Shown here piece after piece: positions 26,403-35,536 of a stretch of DNA of 64,000 nt. The stretch lies in the NCBI GenBank assembly GCA_023382675.1, contig JAHDWN010000015.1, forward strand, positions 62,001 through 126,000, in the 5' to 3' direction. The first letter of the stretch is position 1; each line of letters begins with the position of its first letter. Source of the DNA: Anaerolineae bacterium. GTDB taxonomy: Bacteria > Chloroflexota > Anaerolineae > Aggregatilineales > Phototrophicaceae. The notes below the pieces were generated by a model that was not told the DNA's origin, ran no database searches, and was given only the letters and a program-made list of their open reading frames with translations. A program made the translations under genes and the position numbers.

Positions 26403-29400
26403 CTACGGTGCGATGACGGGCAGGCTGTCACAACCGCCGCTGGTTGTAGCGGCTGAGCCGACCGCGCTCGTCTGAATCCATGAGTTCCAATAGTCCGTCT
26501 TCCACCAGGAGTTATCGGCCAGCCGCCCGACAGCAGTCATTTGATGACCGGGCTGCACCTGGTCGAAGATGTTGCCAGAGTCGACGACCGGGACTGTGTA
26601 GACGAGCGTTGCGCCCGTTATTGTGATCACGCAAGGGGCGGCTGGCGGCGGCGCATCCGGCGGCGATTCACGATGCTGATACGACGTGTGATAGCAGAGA
26701 CGCGTGTCGCCGGCGAAGGCGTCGATCTGAACGACGAGATTCTGGCTGCCACCGATCATCTCGCGGCTGACGTTGATTTCAGCGTTCGTGTTCGGCGCGG
26801 GGCTATCGCCCATGAAGAGCAGAGAGCCGCCAGCTTGATCAAAGATCGAGATGCGATAATGCGTGGCGGTCACGACAGGATTCCAGTAGAACGTCATCGG
26901 GCCGTTGACCATGCCGCCGCTCGGCGAAGTCAGCATGAAGCCGCTGCACATGTCAGGCGTTGCGGTTGGGGCGGGCGGCGGGGGCAGCGTTGGCTGCACA
27001 GTCGGCGTCGGCATGGGCAAAACCGGTGTCACGGGGATTGCTTCGCCAAGATCGATAGTCGGGCGCGATACGGGCGGGCACAGTGGCACACCGCCGAACT
27101 CCAACCCGATCCGCCCATTGAAGGTGATCGGCTCGTCTGCCGTCATGTCGGGGTGGAACGCCATACCGATCGCGTACTGCTGTCCGCCGAGCGGACGCAC
27201 GCGCATCGTACGCGTTTCTGCAGTGTGGCTGCTGCCGAACGAACGCCCGTCGCTGTCCTGAATCCAGGTTTGCACGTTTTCCGGCAGCCCATCCAGTGTG
27301 ACCGTCATGAACGCACCGCGAGGAAACCAGTCAAGGCCATCGTTGTTCATCTGGATCGGTAGCGTTTCGTAGCCACCGGGCTTTGGGAAGATCGTCACGT
27401 CATAGGGCACGCAATCCGATGTGAACACGCCGCCCGTATCGAAAATGGGGAAACCTTGTAGGTCCGGGCGCGTCACGCCTTCATTGCAGGTGTACGTCTC
27501 TTCGTCGTAATAGATGACGACGTCGCCGGGATCATCGTCGTAGGGATTGATATCGAGCGAGCCTTCCGCCACACCGGTCATATTGTCGCCAGTGGGGCAG
27601 ATATCGCACACATCGCCCAGCGGGTCGTTGTCGCTGTTCATCTGATCCGGGTTGTAGTTGGCAATGCAGTTGTCGTCGTCGTTGCTCCAACCGTCGCCGT
27701 CCTCATCCGGGTCACAGGCATCGCCCAGGTTGTCATTCTGCGGATCGCTGTTGATCTGATCCGGGTTGTAATCCAGGAAGCAGTTGTCCTCAACGTTGGG
27801 TACACCATCATCATCGAAGTCGCCATCTTCGGTGATATCGCAGGCTTTGCCGATACCGTTGAAGTTCTCATCGGTTTGTGACGGGTTGTAGAGTCCGGGG
27901 CAGTTATCCGGCAAGCCGCAGACATCACCGTAGCACGCTTCCGGTACGCCATCGCGATCTGCATCAATACCTTCCAGCGGATCGCAGATGTTGCCGATGC
28001 CGTCACCATCCCAATCATCCTGGATGGGATTCCAATCATTCGGGCAGTTATCAGCCGAACTCCAGACTCCATCTTCATCCGGGTCGTTCACGTTCGGTTC
28101 TTCGATGCCATCACAGTTCATGTCGCCCCGCCCCAACTCGACAGCGGCGAAGGCATTGCGTACCGCGCATACATCCTGCGCCGTGAAGCCGTACAGCGGA
28201 TTACCATTGTTGATAACCTGCGGGGGATTGGCGAACACCAATGCAGTACCAACGGCATAGTGGCGAACCCAGGGCATGTTCGTGCCTTCGGTCGCGTGCC
28301 TCGTCACCTGGTAGAAAAGACCCATCGCCTTGCTTCTGCCGATGCCGGTGACGGTATAGCCATTGAATGTTCCGCCGTCTGTGACCAGGTTCGCAGCCCG
28401 ACCCAATATCATGCTGTTGGCATGTTCGGTGAGCGCCGTGTTGTATTGACTCCAGCGGTCGGGCGCATTGTTCGTGGTCGGGTTCGCCAGATTCCAGCTC
28501 GCGCCGCTGCCATCAACCGTATTTTCGCCAATCGTCCAGTTGCCATCGCTGAAGGCAGCCATGATGTAGGCAAATCCCTCGTTGAGGACACGCGATGTAT
28601 AGGTCGCTTGCAACAAGCCCACATCGCGGTAGGAGATCACCGCATGGGTGTATTCATGCGTCAAGCGATCAAACGCAACCTTGCCGGGACGAAACTCGAT
28701 CAGGTCACAGCCGAAACCAGCCTTCCAGCGTGCATTGACGGTGCTGCTGCCATCTGTCCATTGGGAATAGACGTAGACTTCCAGATCGCCATCACTGTCG
28801 TCGTACGACTCGAGGCCAAAGTTGTCAAAGTAGAAGTTGTACGCGAAGTGCGACGCTTCCCAGGCTGTAGTGATCTCGGTATCATCCTGCCAGTCGTCGT
28901 AAACGCCATCTTCGTCCCCAACTTCCTCATCTGCCGAAGTCCACCAGTAGCAGCCGGTGTCATAATGGCTGGTGCCGTGCGCGTGCTCCAGATCGAGATC
29001 GAAGTCGGTCTCGTCCGCCTCGCGCTCGATCAGACGCGCGATTTCACCCGTGCGCGCATCCAACAGGAGTTCCGTGTTCTGGGTCATGACTTTCCAGACC
29101 AGACGCGGCTGCGACGACGCCTCGGTATCGTTGAGCGCCGGGTCAAAGATACGTAGCTCCGGCGAGAAGGGAATGGCCGCATCCGCGTCGCCAAGCACTT
29201 CTCGCGCACTGCTTCTGGTATCTGTGAACGACAGGCTCGGGCGCACGTCAATGTCGTCATCGGCGATCATGCGGCTGGTGAGGAGATTGCCCGACGCCAT
29301 ATAAACGCTGTCCCCAAGGATGGTGACGGCAAGCTGCGCGCCCTCAACCATGACGCCGCGATAAGTCTGCTCAAAGACGACCGTCTCCTCGCCCGTTTCG

Positions 29401-29756
29401 GTCATACCGATGGTCGTGCGGACATAGAGCGCCAGATCAGAATGATTTTGCAGGAACAGATCGCGATATTCATTCACGAACTCTTCGGCGCGTTCAACCT
29501 GGTTCGCGCCGCTTGTGGGAAACATGCCGAAGATCATGTTTGGGAAACCGCCCACCTGGAATTCGACGGTCGCCGGAATTTGCGACGCCGCCAGCAGGCG
29601 CTCGTAGGGCGCGCGCTGCGGGTCCTGGTAGACGACGGGGTCGCCGGTTTCTTGTGTTTGCGCTCGCGCTTCCCGAATGCCGCCAGTCGTGCTGGTTACG
29701 ATGACCAGTGCGAGCAGCATACAGACGAAACGCAGCGCATGACGAAGGCTGTACAT
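26403..29756 (-). CDS. Secreted M4 (thermolysin-like) metalloprotease with thrombospondin type 3 repeats
   Basis: A 1117-residue exported protein. A signal peptide ends near ARAQTQ; residues about 40-250 form the FTP/PepSY-type propeptide. The catalytic domain has zinc motif HEYTH at 367-371, the downstream glutamate in NEGFAYIMAAFSDGNW, and the M4-typical GIGRSKAMGLFYQVTRH. Residues about 555-725 are calcium-binding thrombospondin type 3 repeats (DxDxDG spaced by DNCP). A jelly-roll-like part, a proline/threonine linker and an ordinary beta-sandwich segment follow. The last about 78 residues (1040-1117) form a domain shared with the next gene upstream. AAGGA precedes the ATG. Expected to work outside the cell in protein digestion. 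All catalytic residues look intact. Confidence 0.88.
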   Translation of the reverse strand: MYSLRHALRFVCMLLALVIVTSTTGGIREARAQTQETGDPVVYQDPQRAPYERLLAASQIPATVEFQVGGFPNMIFGMFPTSGANQVERAEEFVNEYRDLFLQNHSDLALYVRTTIGMTETGEETVVFEQTYRGVMVEGAQLAVTILGDSVYMASGNLLTSRMIADDDIDVRPSLSFTDTRSSAREVLGDADAAIPFSPELRIFDPALNDTEASSQPRLVWKVMTQNTELLLDARTGEIARLIEREADETDFDLDLEHAHGTSHYDTGCYWWTSADEEVGDEDGVYDDWQDDTEITTAWEASHFAYNFYFDNFGLESYDDSDGDLEVYVYSQWTDGSSTVNARWKAGFGCDLIEFRPGKVAFDRLTHEYTHAVISYRDVGLLQATYTSRVLNEGFAYIMAAFSDGNWTIGENTVDGSGASWNLANPTTNNAPDRWSQYNTALTEHANSMILGRAANLVTDGGTFNGYTVTGIGRSKAMGLFYQVTRHATEGTNMPWVRHYAVGTALVFANPPQVINNGNPLYGFTAQDVCAVRNAFAAVELGRGDMNCDGIEEPNVNDPDEDGVWSSADNCPNDWNPIQDDWDGDGIGNICDPLEGIDADRDGVPEACYGDVCGLPDNCPGLYNPSQTDENFNGIGKACDITEDGDFDDDGVPNVEDNCFLDYNPDQINSDPQNDNLGDACDPDEDGDGWSNDDDNCIANYNPDQMNSDNDPLGDVCDICPTGDNMTGVAEGSLDINPYDDDPGDVVIYYDEETYTCNEGVTRPDLQGFPIFDTGGVFTSDCVPYDVTIFPKPGGYETLPIQMNNDGLDWFPRGAFMTVTLDGLPENVQTWIQDSDGRSFGSSHTAETRTMRVRPLGGQQYAIGMAFHPDMTADEPITFNGRIGLEFGGVPLCPPVSRPTIDLGEAIPVTPVLPMPTPTVQPTLPPPPAPTATPDMCSGFMLTSPSGGMVNGPMTFYWNPVVTATHYRISIFDQAGGSLLFMGDSPAPNTNAEINVSREMIGGSQNLVVQIDAFAGDTRLCYHTSYQHRESPPDAPPPAAPCVITITGATLVYTVPVVDSGNIFDQVQPGHQMTAVGRLADNSWWKTDYWNSWIQTSAVGSAATTSGGCDSLPVIAP

Positions 29757-29826
29757 TATGTCTTGTCCTTGGTTGTAGAGTTTCCGTTTGGTGATATGGA
29801 CTGCATCTTTAAGGCAGTGCAGTTTG

Positions 29827-29850
29827 GGGGCGATCTAGTCAGGTCGCCCC
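29827..29850 (-). terminator. Hairpin downstream of the SH3-like secreted protein gene
   Basis: GGGGCGA (29827-29833) and TCGCCCC (29844-29850) pair perfectly around a 10-base loop, extended by flanking TG/CA. It begins 11 bases after the stop codon of the gene at 29862 on the minus strand, the same arrangement as the hairpin behind the protease, and also lacks a U-tract. Confidence 0.45.
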
Positions 29851-29861
29851 ATCTTTCAGAT

Positions 29862-31187
29862 TTAGGGCCAGGCGACCAGTGGCAGGTTGCTGCAATCGCC
29901 GCGAACTTCGCCCGCTGTGCCGAGCGCGTTCAGCCACCAGCCGCCATAGCTGGTCTTCCACCACGATGGGTCAGCATTCCAGCGTGCGGCCGGGATGATC
30001 TCGCCGCCTGCCGACACCTGGTCGTAGATGTAGGCGCTGTCGATCTCCGGGCGGGTGTAGATGCGCTCATCCGCAGTGAAGTAGACATGGCAAGGCCCAA
30101 GCACCTGTGTCGGTGGGGGAGGCGGCTGCGGCGGCGCGGCGGTCGGTGGAACGGGCGTCGGCGCTGGCGGCAGCGGCGGCGGCGCGATCACAGCCAGACT
30201 CCCGCAGCTGGCGCTGGGTGTCACTGCGACGGTTGCGACCCAGCCCGACCAGACTCCGTAGACGACATTGTAGAACGTGCCATCCGGCGAAATCCCGCTG
30301 ACTAGAGCGCTTGCGCCTGCCGGGATCGCGATGATTATGGGCGCGTTGACGCTGGCCGTCTGGCGTAAGTTCGCGCCGCTGGCGGAGTTCGGCGACACTG
30401 TGCAGTCGGCAGTCGTCTCTGACATGACGGTTGCCACTGGTGTGATGGTTGGTTGGGCATCCGTCGCACCTGACTGGCAGTCCTCGACGCTGGCAGCGAC
30501 GAGACAGACCGTGAATGATTCCGCAACGTTTGACCCGCTGTGCGCGATTTCGAGACGATAGGCAACGCTGCTCGCCGGGATATGCAGCCGAGCGCCGAGC
30601 ACATCGACTGCGAGCGTGGCGCTGACGCGCCCGGTGGACGTGTCAAGCAGACGCGCCTCGACCCCCATCGACGGCAGTCCGCTGTCGATGTAGAGATAAG
30701 CCGGTTCTGTGAGCGCGGCAAAGCTGAACAAGGCAACCGGCGCGGCGCTGCTGACTGCACTCGTGACGGCACTACCCGCAGTCAACGCGTTGACGGTGAT
30801 GGGGAGCTCGCTTACGAGCACGATCACAGTCGCTGGCGTGCCGTGCAACGTGCCGATTTCGACCGTGTAAGTTCCAGCAGCGAGCACCTCAGTCACGTTG
30901 ACCACGGTCTGAGCTTCGGCGTTAGGCTGCTCGGTGATGATTTCGCCATCGTGCAGGATGGCGATGGTTGGCTGTGCAGCATCGCTGAGCACTTGCAGCG
31001 TGACGCTGCTCGCCTGTTCCAGTGTGTACTCGTAGCGGACAGCCTCGCCTGCGGCTGTGATCTGGACGATGGCAGGCTGACCGACCATGAGTGTGCCTGT
31101 GGCGCTCTGTGCAGCGGCGGTGCCTGCCAGACACAGGAGAAGCGCAGCCGCCATGAGCAGGGTGATCCAGTGTTTTGTGACGTACAT
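29862..31187 (-). CDS. Secreted protein with PPC-like, SH3-like and shared C-terminal domain
   Basis: A 441-residue exported protein. The signal peptide ends at GTAAAQS. Residues about 25-125 resemble a pre-peptidase C-terminal type beta domain (GEAVRYEYTLEQASSVTLQV to AGTYTVEIG). Residues about 255-325 look like an SH3-type repeat (SGANLRQTASVNAPIIIAIP and WSGWVATVAV). A proline-rich linker of about 30 residues leads to residues 363-441, which align with the C-terminus of the M4 protease (YDQV, SWWKTSYGGWW, C, LP). Probably attaches to cell wall or polymer. No catalytic motif is visible. It lies 105 bases upstream of the protease gene on the same strand. Confidence 0.72.
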   Translation of the reverse strand: MYVTKHWITLLMAAALLLCLAGTAAAQSATGTLMVGQPAIVQITAAGEAVRYEYTLEQASSVTLQVLSDAAQPTIAILHDGEIITEQPNAEAQTVVNVTEVLAAGTYTVEIGTLHGTPATVIVLVSELPITVNALTAGSAVTSAVSSAAPVALFSFAALTEPAYLYIDSGLPSMGVEARLLDTSTGRVSATLAVDVLGARLHIPASSVAYRLEIAHSGSNVAESFTVCLVAASVEDCQSGATDAQPTITPVATVMSETTADCTVSPNSASGANLRQTASVNAPIIIAIPAGASALVSGISPDGTFYNVVYGVWSGWVATVAVTPSASCGSLAVIAPPPLPPAPTPVPPTAAPPQPPPPPTQVLGPCHVYFTADERIYTRPEIDSAYIYDQVSAGGEIIPAARWNADPSWWKTSYGGWWLNALGTAGEVRGDCSNLPLVAWP

Positions 31188-31242
31188 TCAGATGTCCTTC
31201 TGATCAGTTCGTGTTGATATTCAGTGTCGAGTGCGTAAAGTT

Positions 31243-31482
31243 TCAGCTTCTGTCGCCGAGTGTCTGCACCGAGATGATGATGAGGCGCAGATCACGCAGG
31301 CGGCGGAGTATCCCATGCAGTGCAGATTGATCGATCACGTCGCCTGTGAGCCGCGTTTCACCGCTGTCCAGGCGCGCAACTACCCAGCCGTCAAGCCAAT
31401 CCGACCAACTTTCGTCCAGGTGTCCCTTCACACGGATTTCGTAACGCGTTTCACCTGTGTCGTCGTTTGAAAACTGCGTCAT
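31243..31482 (-). CDS. Small conserved cytosolic protein (79 aa)
   Basis: A 79-residue protein from an ATG at 31482 with AAGGA seven bases upstream; an earlier in-frame start has no site. The pattern RYEIRVKGHLDESWSDWLDG, then WVVARLDSGETRLTGDVIDQ and SALHGILRRLRDLRLIIISV, is a small family I have seen in Chloroflexota and actinobacteria, with the core GHLDxxWxxW and DQxALHGxLxxLRDL. No function is known to me. Its promoter region (31528-31602) carries the same GGTTGATY element as the promoter of the next upstream gene, which suggests common control by the MalT-type regulator. Confidence 0.7.
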   Translation of the reverse strand: MTQFSNDDTGETRYEIRVKGHLDESWSDWLDGWVVARLDSGETRLTGDVIDQSALHGILRRLRDLRLIIISVQTLGDRS

Positions 31483-31555
31483 GATGGTGTCCTTGTCATC
31501 AGCCCTCTCCACTCTCTGCGTATGCATTCGATAGCATCATGATATAAGGAGCGGG

Positions 31556-31602
31556 GGTTGATCCGGGCGATCCGAAAGATGTAGATTGCCGGTTGATTCT
31601 TG
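31556..31602 (-). repeat. GGTTGATY element, copy A (promoter of the 79-aa protein gene)
   Basis: GGTTGATCC at 31556 and GGTTGATTC at 31591 (35 bases apart) flank a block containing CGATCCGAAAGATGTAGAT. The whole about 47-base stretch is nearly identical to copy B at 32572-32617. Read on the minus strand it lies just upstream of a TATATC minus-10-like hexamer and about 75 bases before the gene start, as expected for an activator site. Confidence 0.65.
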
Positions 31603-31664
31603 TGCGTTGGGCTGCGAGCAGGCGAAGCGCATCATGGACTGTCGTCTGCTGTGCCTGATATGCC

Positions 31665-32513
31665 TTACTCGATGGTTGCGCTTATGTCCAGCTTGCCGAG
31701 TCCATAATCACCCGCATTTGGCTCCAGCCGGTCAACGAAGAAGACATCCATCACCATGAACAGATATTGCCCATCGCTCATCAGGGGAACAGCTTCGAGC
31801 GTAGCAGCACTGGTGCTGCCGTCCAGCGTCGCGCTCATGGCGATGCGCGTACCATCCGGCGCAAACAGGTGAATGATGGGCGTCAGGCGGGAGCTCTCTG
31901 AACTGGCGTCGAGGCTGACCATTTCGTCTTCTGCGCCTTCGAAGGTGAAATAACCGATTGGCTGTTCGGCGTCCAGCGCGTGCTCAAGATCGTCGCCAGC
32001 TTCGACCGCCGTCGCGACGAGTGGGGCAACGTCAGCATCGCTGTCGAGAATGAGACTGTTACCGGTCAACACCAATTCGTAGGCTTGTGGAGCCGCCAGC
32101 GCGAACTCACTCACCATCATGCCGTCGATGAAATCGTAGCTCGTTGCCAGCACGTAGTAGCGGCCAGCATACGGCAGCGAGAAATCCTGAATGAGCGCTG
32201 CGCCAAAGGCTTCGCCGCTGTCGTCGTCGTAGGTGAGCACTTGTCCACGGTCGCCGAGCAGCACCAGGTATGCGTCCATATCGCCGCGCAAGCCGATGTC
32301 CACGAGGTCGCCTTCGCTGCCGTTGAAAGCATAGAGCCTCGCGGTGGCAGCGCCTTCGAACTGTTCCTGAACTGGGGTACCGGTCTCCAGCATCATCGGC
32401 ATGAAGGGGGGTGTCGTCTCGGTTTGGGCGGCGGCGGTGTTCAGCGCCAGCCACCAGATGAGCACGAAACCGAACGCGCCCAGGAGCGCGCGGCTGTTGA
32501 GAGCGTGATTCAT
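31665..32513 (-). CDS. Secreted PPC-domain protein
   Basis: A 282-residue exported protein from an ATG at 32513 preceded by AGGGA; six more residues upstream lack a site. The signal peptide is MNHALNSRALLGAFGFVLIW followed by WLALNTAAAQ. Two repeats of a beta-sandwich resembling bacterial pre-peptidase C-terminal domains can be seen: one around ATARLYAFNGSEGDLVDIGL and MDAYLVLLGDRGQVLTYDDD, and one around QPIGYFTFEGAEDEMVSLDA and LTPIIHLFAPDGTRIA. No enzyme motif. Role probably structural or ligand binding on the surface. It is the first gene behind the MalT-type regulator and has the GGTTGATY elements in its promoter. Confidence 0.75.
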   Translation of the reverse strand: MNHALNSRALLGAFGFVLIWWLALNTAAAQTETTPPFMPMMLETGTPVQEQFEGAATARLYAFNGSEGDLVDIGLRGDMDAYLVLLGDRGQVLTYDDDSGEAFGAALIQDFSLPYAGRYYVLATSYDFIDGMMVSEFALAAPQAYELVLTGNSLILDSDADVAPLVATAVEAGDDLEHALDAEQPIGYFTFEGAEDEMVSLDASSESSRLTPIIHLFAPDGTRIAMSATLDGSTSAATLEAVPLMSDGQYLFMVMDVFFVDRLEPNAGDYGLGKLDISATIE

Positions 32514-32536
32514 AGCAGTCCCTATCTCCAATTCGC

Positions 32537-32617
32537 GGTTGATTTGATAGGCTTACATTACGCGCAGGCGAGGTTGATCCGTGCGATCCGAAAGGTGTAG
32601 ATCGGGGTTGATTTTTG
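32537..32617 (-). repeat. GGTTGATY elements, copy B (promoter of the PPC-domain gene)
   Basis: Three GGTTGATY copies start at 32537, 32572 and 32606, spaced 35 and 34 bases. The segment 32572-32617 matches 31556-31602 almost base for base (shared CGATCCGAAAG, GTGTAGAT, GGTTGATT). On the minus strand the block lies between the regulator's stop codon and the PPC-domain gene start, with TAATGT as a possible minus-10. Confidence 0.65.
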
Positions 32618-32618
32618 C

Positions 32619-35357
32619 TTAGAGCAGGCCGTAATCGCGCGCGATGGCGAGGGCGTGCGTGCGGCTGTCGGCGCCGAGTTTGATGAAGATGTTGGCGACG
32701 TGCCGTTTGACCGTGCCAATGGAAACGTAGAGCTTCTGCGCGATTTCGGTGTTCGAAAGCCCCTGGTGGATCAAATGCAGCACTTCTAATTCGCGCTCGG
32801 TCAGCGGCTCCAGGTCGCCAGCCGGCGCAGGGCGGGGCGCAGCGGGCGATTCCGCATTCAGTGAGAAAACGGCAAAAGCGGCCAGCACTGAGGCGCTGAA
32901 GGGCGTGCTTTCCCCGCGCTGGTGCAGTCGTTGCAGAAGATTTCGCATCGGGTCGCCGCAGATGCAGAAGGGATAGACGACGCGCTCCGGTTCGGCCAGT
33001 GCGAGCGCTGAGCGCAGCATGTCCAGGCCGCGCTCGACAGCGCCGGTGCTCACATAGATAACCGACAGCATGGCGCGCGCTCTCAATTCCCAGATGGCCG
33101 TCTTGCGCTCAACGGCGTGCCTGAGAATTTCGTTGACCCAGACCAGCACCGCGTCCCAGGTTGAGAGTGGTTGTGGGCTGCACTGCAAGTCCAGCATCAA
33201 GACGTGTGTCCGCAGGATATGCAGCAGCAGCCACGGTCTGTGGTCGAAATTTTGATTGATGGTGTCGGCGTTAGGGCGGAGATCCAGACCGCTCGCCAGC
33301 ATCGACTGCCGCGCCTGCTCATGGTTGCCGATGAGTGCCAGCACAAATGCGTAGGTGCTGAGTTCGACCGGGACATCAAGCTCCGGGTTAGCTGCGATGA
33401 CAACAGCGGCTTTCTCAGTAGAGACGTGCGCTTCTTCTTTCATGCCCAACAGCCACTGCAATTCGGCCAGGTGGAGCCAGGCGGGGGTGGTGAGCGCGGA
33501 AATGCCGAGAGGCTCGGCAATCGCCAGCGTTTGCTCACAGTAGGCATGCGCCAGTTCAAGCTCACCGCGGAGTATGGTGATGCGCGACAGATTGAAGAGC
33601 ACGTTCGCCAGTTCGGCGTGGTGCATCTGTCCCCAGGCTCTGGCTCTGGCGTTTGCCATCTCTAAAACGCGCACCGCCTCGCCGAAACGCCCCTCGTATT
33701 GCAGCACGATTCCCAGGATCTTGTAAGCTTCCATCATGACGTTGAAGCCATGATGCTGCTCGGCCAATGTGATAACTTCACCAGCTGTTACGCGTGCGGC
33801 GTTCGGCTCGCCCTGGAGCATGTGTACCCAGGCTTTTTGCAGGGCAGCGTTCACATACCAGTGATAGTCGTCGGCAATCAGCGGCAGTGCGTGTGCCAGG
33901 AGCATAGCGCTGCGTGCCAGATCGTTCTCCAATTCCTGCGCAAGAATGCTTTCGAGAACATTAATTCTGGCTTGAAGGCGCTGCCCATAGGCATCTGCGC
34001 GGCTGTTCGCGATGGTCTGCACCTGGTTGAGCCACAACCTGACCTCTGGAAGATGCCCGCGCTGGGTCTTGGTGTAAAGGAAAGCTGCCAGGAGCAGCAG
34101 TTCCGGCGCTGCGTGCAGGGCATCAGGCGGGAGGCGGTGAATCCAGCTCAGCGGATGTTCATAGCCTTCTCGCTCGATATAGTCAAAGCCGTGCTCGCCC
34201 AGATAGCGCGCGGCTTCGGCGAAAGCTTTCGCCTCAAACAGGTGATACATCACCGTCTGAAGTTGCTGCTGCTGAGCGTACCAGGCGGCGGCGCGCCTGT
34301 GCAATTCGGCTGTCTGCGCGGCTGCTGCGCGCTGCTGGCGATGTCTGAGAACTGCAGCGAACAGGTGATGGTAGCGAAACCATTGATTTTCGCTATCCAG
34401 CGGGATGATGAACAGATTAAGCTCGGAGATGCGTTCAAGCAGTTGCTGAGCGACCATTTCTGGCTTTTCAGTCACAGCGGCACACAGCGAGCCGGTCATG
34501 GCGCGCAGGATCGACGTTTCCAACAAGAAATGCCGGATGTCTTCGGGCTGTCGCTCGAACACCTCTTCCATCAAATAATCGACGACGTAGCGGTGACTGC
34601 CGGAGAAGGCCCGGATGAACTCGTTCACGTCGGTGCGCCCACGCAGCGCCAGCGCCGCCAGTTTCAGCCCCGCCGCCCAACCTTCGATGCGTTCGTCGAG
34701 GGCAGCCAACTGAGCATCGGTCAGCGCAAGATCGAATTCGCTGCGGATGAAGCGCGCGGTTTCTTCCGGCGTGAAGCGCAGTTCGGCTTCGCGAATCTCG
34801 ACCAGTTGGCCACGCGCACGCAGCCGACCGAGTGGCAGCGGCGGGTCTTCACGCGTGGTGATGACGAGATGCATTCGCGGCGGCATGTGCTCGATCAGGT
34901 AGGTAACCGCCTCGTGTACCTGCGCGTTGTCAATGCGATGATAATCATCCAGGACGAGCAAGAAATCGACCGGTGTCTCGAACAGGTGCTTGATCAACAG
35001 CGCGGCAATCGTTTGCGGTGCGGGCGGGGGCGTCATGTTGAGCAGCGATTGCATCTGCTCCAGGATATCTGGCTTGATGTCGTCGAGGGCGGCAGTGATG
35101 TAGGTGGCAAACTGAGCCGGTTCACTGTCATCTTCGTCAAGGCTGACCCAGGCGAGCGGAATCTCAGTACTGGCCTGTGACTGATGCCAGTTGGTGATGA
35201 CGGTCGATTTGCCAAATCCGGCGGGCGCACAGATGAGCGTGACCGGGTGAGCCAGCGCCTGTTCGCAATACCGGTCGAGTCGAGGGCGTTCGACCACCTG
35301 ATGCCGGGTTATCGGCGGTGATATTTTCGTGCGGAGCAGCAAACCTGAATCGAGCAT
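32619..35357 (-). CDS. MalT-type (LAL) LuxR-family ATP-dependent transcriptional activator
   Basis: A 912-residue regulator. Residues 1-300 form the NTPase with Walker A APAGFGKST at about 44-52 and Walker B FLLVLDDYHRI near 137. Residues about 390-800 are TPR-like helical repeats (for example AVRVLEMANARARAWGQMHH and ALTTPAWLHLAELQWLLGMK). Residues about 848-912 are the LuxR helix-turn-helix LTERELEVLHLIHQGLSNTE, IAQKLYVSIGTVKRHVANI. MalT-type proteins bind ATP plus an inducer and activate neighbouring promoters. The two repeat-bearing promoters downstream (31556, 32572) are the obvious candidate targets. Inducer unknown. The 179-base region upstream of its start shows no such repeats, so it is probably not autoactivated. 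Confidence 0.92.
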   Translation of the reverse strand: MLDSGLLLRTKISPPITRHQVVERPRLDRYCEQALAHPVTLICAPAGFGKSTVITNWHQSQASTEIPLAWVSLDEDDSEPAQFATYITAALDDIKPDILEQMQSLLNMTPPPAPQTIAALLIKHLFETPVDFLLVLDDYHRIDNAQVHEAVTYLIEHMPPRMHLVITTREDPPLPLGRLRARGQLVEIREAELRFTPEETARFIRSEFDLALTDAQLAALDERIEGWAAGLKLAALALRGRTDVNEFIRAFSGSHRYVVDYLMEEVFERQPEDIRHFLLETSILRAMTGSLCAAVTEKPEMVAQQLLERISELNLFIIPLDSENQWFRYHHLFAAVLRHRQQRAAAAQTAELHRRAAAWYAQQQQLQTVMYHLFEAKAFAEAARYLGEHGFDYIEREGYEHPLSWIHRLPPDALHAAPELLLLAAFLYTKTQRGHLPEVRLWLNQVQTIANSRADAYGQRLQARINVLESILAQELENDLARSAMLLAHALPLIADDYHWYVNAALQKAWVHMLQGEPNAARVTAGEVITLAEQHHGFNVMMEAYKILGIVLQYEGRFGEAVRVLEMANARARAWGQMHHAELANVLFNLSRITILRGELELAHAYCEQTLAIAEPLGISALTTPAWLHLAELQWLLGMKEEAHVSTEKAAVVIAANPELDVPVELSTYAFVLALIGNHEQARQSMLASGLDLRPNADTINQNFDHRPWLLLHILRTHVLMLDLQCSPQPLSTWDAVLVWVNEILRHAVERKTAIWELRARAMLSVIYVSTGAVERGLDMLRSALALAEPERVVYPFCICGDPMRNLLQRLHQRGESTPFSASVLAAFAVFSLNAESPAAPRPAPAGDLEPLTERELEVLHLIHQGLSNTEIAQKLYVSIGTVKRHVANIFIKLGADSRTHALAIARDYGLL

Positions 35358-35536
35358 ATGTTGGTCGGATGATGCGTGCAGGATACCCGGCGCAGATCGT
35401 AGCGTTCCGGCTCGTCACTTGTCAATGATTTTGAGGTCGCGCCGGTGCTTTCACCGGGGGGTGTCCTGTCGTCAATCTGCTTTTGACCGGGTAGACTTTT
35501 CTGCCATCAAGTTCAACAGATTTTCGGCAAAGGGCT

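Noticed and set aside
33699-35180. A 493-residue plus-strand open frame
   Set aside because: Lies wholly opposite the MalT-type regulator, which has intact Walker and helix-turn-helix motifs.
26403-35357. Secreted-protein block as a mobile or toxin island
   Set aside because: Base composition by eye and strand layout resemble the neighbours and no integrase, repeats or tRNA border is visible.
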